Positions 39,952 through 49,256 of a stretch of DNA of 64,000 nucleotides are shown here, piece by piece. Source of the DNA: Acrocarpospora phusangensis (GTDB taxonomy: Bacteria > Actinomycetota > Actinomycetes > Streptosporangiales > Streptosporangiaceae). The DNA lies in assembly GCF_016862995.1 (NCBI RefSeq), contig NZ_BOOA01000004.1, positions 124,001 through 188,000 on the forward strand, given 5' to 3'. How positions within the stretch are numbered: the first letter of the stretch is position 1; each line of letters starts with the position of its first letter. Both the position numbers and the translations under genes were made by a program. Below the pieces are notes generated by a model, which was not told where the DNA came from, made no database searches, and saw only the letters and a program-made list of their open reading frames with translations.

Positions 39952-42279
39952 TCAGCCGGCGACCGGCTCCAGCTCTTCCTTGTTGTTGTCCGACGACTCC
40001 ATGCCGCCACCGGAACGACGCTTGGACACCAGGATCGCGCCGATCACGATGACCACCGCGAGCACGGTCACGCCGATCCGCAGGCCGACGTTGTCCGCGT
40101 ACACCACGACCGCGGGCGCGATCAGCAGCGCGACCAGGTTCATCACCTTGATCAGCGGGTTGATGGCCGGACCGGCCGTGTCCTTGAACGGGTCGCCCAC
40201 GGTGTCGCCGATGATGGTCGCCTCGTGCGCCTCGGAGCCCTTGCCGCCGTGGTGCCCGTCCTCGACCAGCTTCTTGGCGTTGTCCCACGCGCCGCCCGAG
40301 TTGGACAGGAACACCGCCATCAGCGTGCCCGCCGCGATGGCGCCCGCCAGGTACGCCCCCAGCGGGGCGTAGCCGAGGCCGAAGCCGACCGCGATGGGCG
40401 TCAGCACCGCGAGCAGACCGGGCGTGGCCAGTTCCCGCAGCGAGTCCTTGGTGCAGATGTCCACGACACGGCCGTAGTCGGGCTGCTCGCTGAAGTCCAT
40501 GATGCCGGGCTTGGTACGGAACTGCTCCCGCACCTCGAACACCACCCGCATCGCCGCCCGGCCGACCGCCATGATCGCCAGACCGGAGAACAGGAACACC
40601 ACGGCCGCGCCGATGACCAGGCCGACCAGGGCGTTCGGCGAGTCCACGCTCAGGCTGAAGTTCTGGAAGACGCCCAGCGAGTCCTTGACGGCCTGGCTGG
40701 CCTTGGCCAGTTCGCCCTCGACCGCCGTACGGAACGAGCCGAACAGGGCGGTCGCCGCCAGCACGGCCGTCGCGATCGCGATGCCCTTGGTGATCGCCTT
40801 GGTGGTGTTGCCCACCGCGTCCAGCGAGGTGAGCACCCGCGCGCCCTCGCCCTCGACGTCGCCGGACATCTCCGCGATGCCCTGCGCGTTGTCGGAGACC
40901 GGGCCGAAGGTGTCCATCGACACGATGACGCCGACCGTGGTCAGCAGGCCGGTGCCGGCCAGGGCGACCGCGAACAGCGCCACGGTCACGTTGCCGAAGC
41001 CCAGCAGGAACGCGCCGTACACGGCCGCGCCGATGAGCAGCGCCGAGTACACGGCGGACTCCAGGCCGACCGAGATGCCCGCCAGGATGACGGTCGCCGG
41101 TCCGGTACGGGAGGACTCGCCGATGTCCTTCACCGGACGACGGTTGGTCTCGGTGAAGTAGCCCGTGAGGATCTGGATCGCGCTGGCCAGCACCAGGCCG
41201 ATCAGCACCGCGCCGATCGCGATGATCCGCGGGTCGGCGGTGATCGCCTGCACCGCGGGCGAGGCGGAGGTCAGCTCGGCGAACGAGGCCGGCAGGTACG
41301 CGTACGCGGCGACCGCCACCAGCACGGCCGAGATCGCGGCCGAGATGAAGAAGCCGCGGTTGATCGCCGCCATCGCGTTCCTGTCGTTGGCGCGCGGCGA
41401 GGTCACGAAGATGCCGATGATCGCGGTGATCACACCGATCATGGGCACGATCAGCGGGAACACCAGACCCTCGGTGCCGAAGGCCGCCTTGCCCAGGATC
41501 AGCGAGGCGACCAGCATGACCGCGTACGACTCGAACAGGTCGGCCGCCATGCCGGCGCAGTCGCCGACGTTGTCGCCCACGTTGTCGGCGATGGTGGCCG
41601 CGTTGCGCGGGTCGTCCTCCGGGATGCCCTGCTCGACCTTGCCGACCAGGTCGGCGCCGACGTCGGCGGCCTTGGTGAAGATGCCGCCGCCGACCCGCAT
41701 GAACATGGCCAGCAGGGCCGCGCCGAAGCCGAAGCCCTCCAGCACGCTCGGCGCGTCGCCCTTGTAGGCGAACACCACGATCGCCGCGCCCAGCAGGCCG
41801 AGCCCGACGGTGAACATGCCGGCCACGCCGCCGGTGCGGAACGCGATCCGCATCGCGGTCTTCTCGCCCGCATCCCGGGCGGCGGCCGCGACGCGCACGT
41901 TGCCGCGCACCGCCAGCCACATGCCGATGAATCCGGTCAGCGCGGAGAACACCGCGCCGACGACGAAGAAGACGCTGCGCCCGATGGCCACGCTGGTGGA
42001 GTCAGCCGGCAGCAGGAACAGCAGGAAGGGAATCAGAATGACAAAGACGGCCAGCGTCCGGAACTGCCGCGTCAGGTAAGCGGCAGCTCCAAGTTGTACG
42101 GCTTTCGCGATGTTCTGCATACGTTCTGTGCCCTGAGGCGCGGCCAGCACCTCGCGCACGAGACCGCCTGCGACGGCCAGCGCGATCATGGCCACGGCGG
42201 CCACCACGACCACGATCGTGAGATGCGAGCCGCTCAGGGATACCACTGCGTCATCGACAGCGGCGGGATAGGCAGACAA
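39952..42279 (-). CDS. hppA: K(+)-independent proton-pumping inorganic pyrophosphatase
   Basis: 775 residues from a TTG start behind GAGGAGGA. About 16 membrane helices. Substrate loop KAADVGADLVGKVEQGIPEDDPRN (203-226) and DNVGDNVGDCAGMAADL are diagnostic. The GNTTKA motif (490-495) has Lys at 494, where K(+)-dependent enzymes have Ala, so this is the K(+)-independent class. It couples PPi hydrolysis to H+ export. It lies downstream of bldG and its anti-sigma partner, as in Streptomyces. Confidence 0.97.
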   Translation of the reverse strand: MSAYPAAVDDAVVSLSGSHLTIVVVVAAVAMIALAVAGGLVREVLAAPQGTERMQNIAKAVQLGAAAYLTRQFRTLAVFVILIPFLLFLLPADSTSVAIGRSVFFVVGAVFSALTGFIGMWLAVRGNVRVAAAARDAGEKTAMRIAFRTGGVAGMFTVGLGLLGAAIVVFAYKGDAPSVLEGFGFGAALLAMFMRVGGGIFTKAADVGADLVGKVEQGIPEDDPRNAATIADNVGDNVGDCAGMAADLFESYAVMLVASLILGKAAFGTEGLVFPLIVPMIGVITAIIGIFVTSPRANDRNAMAAINRGFFISAAISAVLVAVAAYAYLPASFAELTSASPAVQAITADPRIIAIGAVLIGLVLASAIQILTGYFTETNRRPVKDIGESSRTGPATVILAGISVGLESAVYSALLIGAAVYGAFLLGFGNVTVALFAVALAGTGLLTTVGVIVSMDTFGPVSDNAQGIAEMSGDVEGEGARVLTSLDAVGNTTKAITKGIAIATAVLAATALFGSFRTAVEGELAKASQAVKDSLGVFQNFSLSVDSPNALVGLVIGAAVVFLFSGLAIMAVGRAAMRVVFEVREQFRTKPGIMDFSEQPDYGRVVDICTKDSLRELATPGLLAVLTPIAVGFGLGYAPLGAYLAGAIAAGTLMAVFLSNSGGAWDNAKKLVEDGHHGGKGSEAHEATIIGDTVGDPFKDTAGPAINPLIKVMNLVALLIAPAVVVYADNVGLRIGVTVLAVVIVIGAILVSKRRSGGGMESSDNNKEELEPVAG

Positions 42280-42834
42280 TTCCGTCCTCCTCGGCCAGAC
42301 GGGTAGGTCCTGCCCGGGAGGCGCAGCCTCACAGTTTCTTCAGGTGCCCCATCGCGAGCGGGGCCTCAGCGGCGCACTTCCGGGTGGTTGGCAGTGCCGC
42401 TTCCGGTTGCGTTCCGCAATACCTTGGCCGGTGCGGGGAGTCTACGCAGCCCGCCGACGGATACGAAAGGCCTGGGGCCCGCTAATTAGGGCCGCGTCCA
42501 GTAAGGCCCGGTTACACCCCCACCCAAACAGGCTGTTTGGCACATAAGTAAAAAGTTTCCATAAGGTTACGGACGGCCTCGTTTGGGAGTTAGCTACGCC
42601 CGAAACTTGGTGGAGGTTTGATTCGGCCGGACCCAAACCCGCAGGCCCGTTCGGGGTGTGCGGGGCACGAGACCGGAACGCACCTCGGCCTTGCACGCTT
42701 CGGATCACTGCGGAGTACACGCCGCAAGCCTTACGCGTTGGCCTTACACGTTTAGGGTCACGGGGGACGCGCCGCCAGACCTTACGCGTTTGGGACACAC
42801 ACCTGGGTCACACGGTCGGGTCGCGGTGTCGTCC
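42280..42834 (-). promoter_or_regulatory. 555-base hppA upstream region with palindrome and repeats
   Basis: No gene is seen. CCAAACAG-C-CTGTTTGG (42524-42540, minus strand) is a perfect 17-bp palindrome next to an AT-rich promoter-like stretch at 42541-42570. Three direct copies of AACGYGTAAGG (minus strand) lie at 42729-42739, 42742-42752 and 42780-42790, just after the anti-sigma gene. These are candidate operator and iteron-like sites controlling hppA. Confidence 0.5.
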
Positions 42835-43302
42835 TCAGTGGGCCGGGACGCCGTTGGGAGTCGCGGCCGGCCAGCTCATCCGGATCCGCACCCCGGTCGG
42901 ACCGGGCGAGACCTCGACGTCGTCGGCCAGACCGGCGATGACCGCGATCCCCAGACCCGGCATCTCCGGAACGATCCCGAAGACCCCTTCGGCTGCGGCC
43001 GGAGTGGAGATGAAGCCGTTGGCCGTACCGGACGGAGACTGGAGGTCGTCGTTGGGTGCGGAATCGGTGACCGTCACCTCGAAACGCCCCGAATCATCCC
43101 GGAGCTCGATCCGGATCGGCTCCCCCGGGCAGTGGACGCGATGCGCCTCGACTGCCCGGGAGCACGCCTCTCCGACGGCGAGCCGCACCTCGTCCAGCAA
43201 CGCCTCGGCCACCCCCGTGCGACGGGCGATGGCCGTGGCGACCAGCCGCGCCGTGCGCACGTGCGCCGGCAACGCGCTGAACGTCAGCTCGACGGTGGCC
43301 AT
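42835..43302 (-). CDS. Anti-sigma factor of the RsbW/SpoIIAB type (BldG partner)
   Basis: 155 residues, HATPase_c_2 fold: EALLDEVRLAVGEACSRAVEAH (N box region), VTDSAPND and PGLGIAVIAGLADDVEV (G region). Two bases after the bldG stop, the same pair as bldG-orf3 in Streptomyces. Such a serine kinase binds a sigma factor or phosphorylates BldG. Confidence 0.93.
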   Translation of the reverse strand: MATVELTFSALPAHVRTARLVATAIARRTGVAEALLDEVRLAVGEACSRAVEAHRVHCPGEPIRIELRDDSGRFEVTVTDSAPNDDLQSPSGTANGFISTPAAAEGVFGIVPEMPGLGIAVIAGLADDVEVSPGPTGVRIRMSWPAATPNGVPAH

Positions 43303-43304
43303 GA

Positions 43305-43655
43305 CTACTTGTCTCGGCCGTGGGCTTCCTTGGCCTCATCCACGGAGGCGTAGATCCCGAAGACCTTGGTCAGACCGGTGATCCGGAAGATCTTCAGGAT
43401 GCGCTCCTGCGTGCAGACGAGTTCCAGGGAGCCGTCATGCGCCCGCACCCGCTTGAGCCCGCCGACCAGCACACCAAGGCCGGTCGAGTCGAGGAAGTCC
43501 ACCTTCTCCATGTTCACGAGGAGGTGGAAGTTGCCCTTGTTCACCAAGTCGATGAGCAGCTCACGCAATCTGGGCGCGGTGTAGACGTCGATCTCACCCT
43601 CGACATCGACGACGGTGAGACGGTCCTCGGTACGGTGGTCCAACTTCAGATCCAC
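43305..43655 (-). CDS. bldG: Anti-anti-sigma factor BldG
   Basis: 116 residues, STAS domain. The phospho-acceptor serine lies in [14 protein letters not shown] at residue 57, the same position as the Streptomyces BldG phosphosite. N-terminal [26 protein letters not shown] and C-terminal [17 protein letters not shown] are close to BldG. It governs development and antibiotic production by partner switching. The helicase gene is divergent, with 97 bases between. Confidence 0.96.
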   Translation of the reverse strand: MDLKLDHRTEDRLTVVDVEGEIDVYTAPRLRELLIDLVNKGNFHLLVNMEKVDFLDSTGLGVLVGGLKRVRAHDGSLELVCTQERILKIFRITGLTKVFGIYASVDEAKEAHGRDK

Positions 43656-43752
43656 AGATCCTCCAGCGCCTTGCCTGCGTAGGTCCGATGCAGATCGTGC
43701 ATCCTAGGAAAACACGATCCTGACGCGCGGCATTCAACCACGCTACGCCTCA

Positions 43753-46749
43753 GTGTCTATACGAAATCCCGACTCCGGGCGACTCTCCCCGCAGATGCCA
43801 TGGTGGAAACCAATGAATCGGTCCTCTTCACCCGCTCACCCCCACAGGCGTGCGTCAGGCCGGAGCGGACCACTCCTTGAGCGCTTGCTGACGACCTCGG
43901 CACGGCACGGGAGAGTCACTCACGTGGAGCATGTTCCAGCACGTCAGGCTGGTCAAGCCCAATGGCCGGATTGGGTCCCCCCGCAGCTGCGCGAGCGACT
44001 GGAGGGGCAGGGCGTGACCGGTCTCTGGCCGCACCAGCTGGCCGCCGCGGAGCACGCGCACCGTGGCCAAAACGTGATCATTTCCACAGGGACCGCCTCA
44101 GGAAAATCTCTCGCCTATCTGGTCCCCTCGGCCACATCCATCCTGTCCGGCGCCACCGTTCTCTACCTCACCCCCACCAAGGCCCTCGCCGCCGACCAGC
44201 TCCGCTCCGTCGAAGCCCTCCACCTCGATCAGGTACGCCCCGCGACCTTCGACGGCGACACCCCCATGGAAGACCGCGCCTGGGTCCGCCGCCACGCCAA
44301 CTACGTCCTGACAAATCCGGACATGCTCCATCGGTCGATGTTGCCGCGCCACGCGGCCTGGGTCTCCTTCTGGCGCCGCCTGCGGATCGTGGTCGTCGAC
44401 GAGTGCCACACCTACCGGGGCGTATTCGGCTCGCACGTCGCCCAGATCCTGCGCCGCCTGCGCCGCGTCGCCGCCAAGTACGGCGCCGACCCCGTCTTCT
44501 TCCTCGCCTCCGCGACCGCCAGCGAGCCCGGGATGACCGGGATGCGCCTGACGGGCCTTGAGATGGCCGAGGTGACGCGTGATGCCTCTCCCCGAGGGGC
44601 GACCACCATCGCGCTCTGGGAGCCGCCCCTGACGGATCTGCGGGGCGAGGGAGGCGCCCCCGTCCGCCGTACGGCCACCGCCGAGGCCGCCGACCTCCTC
44701 GCCGACCTGGTTCTCGACGGCGTACGGACCCTCGCGTTCGTCCGCTCACGGCGGGCCGCGGAGACCGTGGCTCTTTCGGCCCGTGGGCACCTGCACGACA
44801 CCGAACTCGCGCTGGGGGTGCACGCGCGACCCGCCCGGGCCGCCGTCGCGACGCCGGTGCTGCCGGAGTTGCGGCTGGCCGACAAGGTGGCGGCGTATCG
44901 GGCCGGATACCTGGCCGAGGACCGGCGGCTGCTGGAGAAGCAGCTGAGGACGGGTGAGCTGCTCGGGGTGGCGACGACGAACGCGCTGGAGCTCGGGGTG
45001 GACGTGTCCGGGCTGGACGCGGTGCTGATCGCCGGGTGGCCGGGGACGCGGGCCTCCTTGTGGCAGCAGGCCGGGCGGGCGGGACGGGACGGGCAGGACG
45101 CGCTGGCGGTCCTGATCGCGCGCGACGATCCGCTGGACACGTACCTGGTGCACCATCCGGACGCGCTTTTCGGGCATCCGGTCGAGGCGACCGTGCTGGA
45201 TCCGGACAATCCCTATGTGCTGGCGCCGCATCTGTGCGCGGCGGCGTCCGAAATACCGCTGACGGATGAGGATCACCTCATTTTCGGTCCTGCTGCTAGG
45301 GGGGTTCTGGACGAGCTGGTGGAGCGGGGGTTGTTGCGGCGGCGGACGACCGGATGGTTCTGGACCAGCCGGGATTGGGCTGTGGATCTGGCCGATATCC
45401 GGGGGTCGGGTGGGGCGCCGGTGCAGATCGTGGAATCGGGGACCGGGCGGCTGCTGGGGACCGTGGACGAGGCGTCGGCCCATGGGACCGTGCATACGGG
45501 CGCTGTGCACATCCATCGAGGCGAGACGTACGTGGTGGATGAGTTCGACCTCGACGCAGGGGTCGCGCTGGTTTCGGCCGCCACGCCGGACTATTCGACA
45601 TTCGCGCGGGACATCACGGACATTCGCATCATCGAGTCATCGCGGTCGCGGGCGTTCGGACCTGGGGAACTTCATTTCGGGTCGGTCGAAGTGACTCGGC
45701 AGGTCATCTCGTACCTCAAACGCCGATCCCAGACCGGCGAACTCCTCGGCGACGACCCCCTCGACCTCCCACCCCGAACCCTCCGCACCCGCGCCGTCTG
45801 GTGGACCCTCCCCACCTCCTCCCTCACCGCCATGACCCCCACCATCGACCCCACCACCGACCTGAGCGGCGACCCGAGCAGCGACCCCGCCGCCGACCCG
45901 AGCGACGAGCTGAGCAGCGATCCCGCCGCCGACCCGAGCGGCGGCCTGAGCGTCCTCACCACCGACCCGAGCGGCATCCCAAGCAGCGTCCTCACCACCG
46001 ACCCGAGCGGCATCCCGAGCAGCGTCCTCACCACCGACCCGAGCGGCGTCCTGAGCAGCGATCCGGCCATCGATCTGGGAGGCGACCCGGCCAACGACGT
46101 GCGCATCGATTCGGCTAACGACTCGGCCAATGATCGCCGCGGTTCGCGTGGAGCCTCCCGTGGCCGGGGTACTGCCCGGAGTGTCGCCCGGGGCATGGAC
46201 CCAGGGATCGACCTGGGCGGGGCCGCGCACGCGGCCGAGCATGCCGCGATCGGCCTCCTGCCGCTGTTCGCCACCTGCGACCGCTGGGACATCGGCGGGG
46301 TATCCACCGAACTCCACCCCGACACTGGCATGCTCACCGTCTTCGTGTACGACGGCCACGACGGCGGAGCCGGCTTCGCCGAACGCGGTTACGCCCACGC
46401 CACCGACTGGCTCACCGCCACCCGCGACGCCATAGCCTCCTGCGAATGCGAACGAGGCTGCCCCTCCTGCATCCAATCCCCCAAGTGCGGCAACGGCAAC
46501 GAGCCCTTGCACAAGGCAGGCGCCCTACGCCTTCTCGGCATCCTGCTCACACCTCAGGCAGATTCCCCAGAATCGCCGCACCCGCTGCCTGCCGCCGGCT
46601 CGGACTCAGATGTCGCGCTGCCTACTGCCGACTCATCGCCAGACACCCCGCTGTCTGATGCCGGCGTCAGCCCAGACGTCCTGCTTCCCTGTGCGCTGTC
46701 ACCTGCGGACACGGTGTCGTCTGAAGAAACGATCGCCCGAGCCACATAG
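43753..46749 (+). CDS. DECH-box helicase with C-terminal zinc cluster (helicase/secretion neighbourhood)
   Basis: 998 residues from GTG; the ATG at 43813 has a better ribosome site (GGTGGA) and may be the real start. Superfamily 2 motifs: Walker A TGTASGKS, Walker B DECH, SATASEPG and QQAGRAGRDG. The C-terminal domain has Cys ligands in CECERGCPSCIQSPKCGN (Hrq1/MrfA-like). A region of about 120 residues rich in DPSG/SSV repeats is inserted before this domain. The last 196 bases overlap the convergent membrane protein gene. Probably a DNA-repair helicase. Confidence 0.9.
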   Translation: MSIRNPDSGRLSPQMPWWKPMNRSSSPAHPHRRASGRSGPLLERLLTTSARHGRVTHVEHVPARQAGQAQWPDWVPPQLRERLEGQGVTGLWPHQLAAAEHAHRGQNVIISTGTASGKSLAYLVPSATSILSGATVLYLTPTKALAADQLRSVEALHLDQVRPATFDGDTPMEDRAWVRRHANYVLTNPDMLHRSMLPRHAAWVSFWRRLRIVVVDECHTYRGVFGSHVAQILRRLRRVAAKYGADPVFFLASATASEPGMTGMRLTGLEMAEVTRDASPRGATTIALWEPPLTDLRGEGGAPVRRTATAEAADLLADLVLDGVRTLAFVRSRRAAETVALSARGHLHDTELALGVHARPARAAVATPVLPELRLADKVAAYRAGYLAEDRRLLEKQLRTGELLGVATTNALELGVDVSGLDAVLIAGWPGTRASLWQQAGRAGRDGQDALAVLIARDDPLDTYLVHHPDALFGHPVEATVLDPDNPYVLAPHLCAAASEIPLTDEDHLIFGPAARGVLDELVERGLLRRRTTGWFWTSRDWAVDLADIRGSGGAPVQIVESGTGRLLGTVDEASAHGTVHTGAVHIHRGETYVVDEFDLDAGVALVSAATPDYSTFARDITDIRIIESSRSRAFGPGELHFGSVEVTRQVISYLKRRSQTGELLGDDPLDLPPRTLRTRAVWWTLPTSSLTAMTPTIDPTTDLSGDPSSDPAADPSDELSSDPAADPSGGLSVLTTDPSGIPSSVLTTDPSGIPSSVLTTDPSGVLSSDPAIDLGGDPANDVRIDSANDSANDRRGSRGASRGRGTARSVARGMDPGIDLGGAAHAAEHAAIGLLPLFATCDRWDIGGVSTELHPDTGMLTVFVYDGHDGGAGFAERGYAHATDWLTATRDAIASCECERGCPSCIQSPKCGNGNEPLHKAGALRLLGILLTPQADSPESPHPLPAAGSDSDVALPTADSSPDTPLSDAGVSPDVLLPCALSPADTVSSEETIARAT
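45838..46130 (+). repeat. Low-complexity tandem repeats inside helicase gene
   Basis: Codes for LTTDPSGIPSSV repeated three times (36-bp units near 45951-46060) within a wider run of DPS/DPA-rich repeats. The inserted segment splits the helicase from its Cys-rich end and is absent in usual family members as far as I know. Confidence 0.75.
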
Positions 46750-48311
46750 GGCCTCAATAACGGCACATCATCCACGACTTCATATTCATACGCATCTTCA
46801 TCCGCTATGGGGCCCGCCGTGCCAGGATCCACCGATGCGAGATCAAGCCGGGGAAGATCCGCCGTCACGGAATCATCTAGTTCGATATCCGCAGTCCCGG
46901 AATCCTCCGTCCTGACGTCCGCAGTCACGGGATCTGCGATTTCGAGATCTCTCTGGGTGAGATCCGCTTCGAGATCTCTCTGGGTGAGATCCGCGCTGGA
47001 GCTACTCGCCCGGGTGAGATCCAGTTCAGGGAGACCGGCTCGTGTCAGGTCCCTCGTTCCAAGATCCGCCTGAGCGACCTGGGCCACCGGCATAACGATC
47101 AACGGCCGACGGACGGCACCAGGTGGGCTGGCGATTTCGTGCGACGGGGACCGGGAAAGCGATGGCGATCGGATATCTCGCTTCGTTGGGGAGATCGTCT
47201 CCCCGATCACCACGGCAGCCTCAGACCCACCACGTCTCCGGCCATTACGGCGCAGCCACGAACCCACATGCCCACAGATCAGCAACAACAGCAGACCGAT
47301 AGCGACATAGATTCCATAAGCGAGTTCGTCCCGATAATCCGGCGACCTGAGCGCCCTCGTCGGCCCCACTGCCGCCTCCGGCTCAGATGCATGCCCATCG
47401 CCGATCACTTCAGGTAGATCAGAACCGGTCTTGGTCGGTTTGGGCGACCTAGGTAGTTCCGGGGCCACGACATGCGGCGGATCGGCCTCCCGCACCTTGG
47501 CCTTGTTCTCATTCGGGACAGGAAGGTCCCCGCCACCCACTCGACCCGATGATTCTGTTGAGGAGGGTCCTCCGGCCGGAAGAGTCACATAAGCAACCCT
47601 CGAACTCTCCGACCCAACACTTCCCCCGAACCCATCCCCTCGAAATGCCTCGACAGAAATCCCCAGCTTCTCCCCAACCACCGTCTCGGGAAGCTCAAGA
47701 ATCGTCTGACAACGCTCCCCTGAGCAGACATCCCCCACAGGAAGCAGACCCAAGTCCTCACCTTGATCGCTGGACACGGCATAGGACTGCAGATCAGACT
47801 CCACCCCTTTATCCCAGCTCACCACCACCTTGTCGCCTTCAAGCTCCACGTCAACCTCCTGCGGCGCCGCCGGTGGTCTCCGTACCGCAAACGTGTGCTC
47901 GGCCCCCTCACCAACCCCTGTGACCGTCAACCTGGCCGAATAAAATCCATTAACCGCAGAATCTTCCAGCTTCACATCAAACCGAATAGAACCCCGCCCC
48001 AGGCAAAGCAGAGAAGTCCGCTCCGTTTTACTGCCAAGCACCTCTCCCGAAGGCCCAAGGATCGAGAGCGTCCCTTCACAGACATTCTCAATATGCGCGC
48101 TGGCAACAATCCACGCCTCTCCCACAACCGCCCCCGAAGCGGGACTGTCGATCCCACCATCAGCCCCACCAACACTCGCCTGCACCGGCCGGGCCAGCGT
48201 CCCCAAAACGACCGCAATCGCCCCAACTACCCAAAAGCCATGAATTACCCCACGAACCACCCCACGAAAATCCTGCGCACGCGCACGCCCCCAACCCGCC
48301 GACTGCATCAT
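46554..48311 (-). CDS. Secreted-type membrane protein with fibronectin-like region and repetitive tail
   Basis: 585 residues from one of two adjacent Met codons at 48311; the frame runs on to 48431. Signal peptide in VVRGVIHGFWVVGAIAVVLGTLARPVQA. Ig/FnIII-like domains (about 50-250; VDVELEGDKVVVSWDKGVESDLQSYAVS), one membrane helix IYVAIGLLLLLICGHVGSWL, then a cytoplasmic tail with pentapeptide-like periodicity (ADLGT RDLTR AGLPE LDLTR). A 196-base overlap with the helicase 3' end is seen. Function unknown. Confidence 0.7.
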   Translation of the reverse strand: MMQSAGWGRARAQDFRGVVRGVIHGFWVVGAIAVVLGTLARPVQASVGGADGGIDSPASGAVVGEAWIVASAHIENVCEGTLSILGPSGEVLGSKTERTSLLCLGRGSIRFDVKLEDSAVNGFYSARLTVTGVGEGAEHTFAVRRPPAAPQEVDVELEGDKVVVSWDKGVESDLQSYAVSSDQGEDLGLLPVGDVCSGERCQTILELPETVVGEKLGISVEAFRGDGFGGSVGSESSRVAYVTLPAGGPSSTESSGRVGGGDLPVPNENKAKVREADPPHVVAPELPRSPKPTKTGSDLPEVIGDGHASEPEAAVGPTRALRSPDYRDELAYGIYVAIGLLLLLICGHVGSWLRRNGRRRGGSEAAVVIGETISPTKRDIRSPSLSRSPSHEIASPPGAVRRPLIVMPVAQVAQADLGTRDLTRAGLPELDLTRASSSSADLTQRDLEADLTQRDLEIADPVTADVRTEDSGTADIELDDSVTADLPRLDLASVDPGTAGPIADEDAYEYEVVDDVPLLRPYVARAIVSSDDTVSAGDSAQGSRTSGLTPASDSGVSGDESAVGSATSESEPAAGSGCGDSGESA

Positions 48312-48879
48312 GACGCCGTATCCCTCCGCCGAGATCCAACCCCCGATCCCGAAACAGGACACATCCACCCAGGAGCACCCCGAACAGATATCCATAACCC
48401 AGGGCCTCCCACACGAGACCCCACAGACCACATCGAACCGAGGGCAACCGGCACCTTATTCGACAACCTTCACCCTTGGACCCACAGTCCAAAAAGTCAC
48501 AATTGACACCAACACCCGTTTCCCGATTTTCGCAAGATCCATACCGGAGTAGGCGAACCCCAACGGCAGCACACCATTGATCAATCGGGACCTTTCGGCA
48601 CGGAAACGCGTTCTCTCCCCAACCGAAAAGGCCAGGCTTCCAAGCTGCCGAGAATTCGATATCGGCCAACCCAAAGATCTACTCAGCCAGCCGGAACATT
48701 CACCCGCGCCCAGACCACAGCCTCACGCTCATGTTTGGCGACGACACCGGATCCCAGTTATCCGGCCACCTCATCGGTGTCGACTCTCCGGCCACGCCAC
48801 GCCACCGACTCTGCGATCAAAGGAAATTGCCAACAATCCGCTGGCCATGCCGAGTTGCCGCCCTCCCACTGCACCAGGT
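48312..48879. other. No gene recognised, lower-GC stretch
   Basis: Overlapping ORFs on both strands are short and without protein-like features. A 72-codon minus-strand ORF (48456-48674, ending VSIVTFWTVGPRVKVVE) is the best, but it has no support. The stretch may be decayed DNA linked to the transposase remnant that follows. Confidence 0.4.
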
Positions 48880-49082
48880 AACCGTCTCCACTGCCACGTC
48901 AAGTAGCCCTGCTGCGGCTGGCCGGAGGCGTCCTGGTCGAAGCCCACAACGAATGGCAGGTCAGCGACCGCCGCTACCTATCGGAGGGCTCCATGGCCCA
49001 ACTCGCCGACCTCGCCGACCTCGCCGACGAATGCTCGGATTCGGCTGAACCCCAGACACCCGCCGCATTGGTCGCGTCATAG
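48880..49082 (+). pseudogene. IS256/Mutator-type transposase remnant (3' end)
   Basis: The frame from about 48900 reads QVALLRLAGGVLVEAHNEW, then QVSDRRYLSEGSMAQLADLA and a stop at 49080-49082. This resembles the C-terminal end of Mutator-family transposases (LVGAVLxExHDEW...RRYL). The rest of the gene is missing. Downstream, CACCACTCAG appears twice (49129-49139 and 49166-49176) in similar surroundings, as expected of a decayed IS end. Confidence 0.6.
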
Positions 49083-49256
49083 TCACAACAGCCACTACTC
49101 GGCGACCTCACATGATCGGCTGGAGTTGCACCACTCAGTGGGACACGACCCCGCACGCGATGCCTGAACTACACCACTCAGCAGGACGTGACCGGATCAC
49201 CAGCTCCGCTACCCCGCGCCAAGCTGCCGGCTACGCGACCACGCCACGTCGCCGGG
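49083..49256. repeat. Imperfect direct repeat, possible IS end
   Basis: GAGTTGCACCACTCAGTGGGAC and a related copy GAACTACACCACTCAGCAGG lie about 37 bases apart just after the transposase remnant. They probably are remnants of IS terminal repeats. Confidence 0.4.

Noticed and set aside
40225-42306. 693-codon plus-strand ORF opposite hppA
   Set aside because: Arg/His/Gln-rich shadow of hppA, no ribosome site, no conserved features.
45838-46130. CRISPR array in the repeated region of the helicase gene
   Set aside because: The repeats are in-frame coding repeats without spacers of uniform length and without cas genes.
48456-48674. 72-codon minus-strand ORF
   Set aside because: No ribosome site, no family resemblance, in a stretch that looks decayed.
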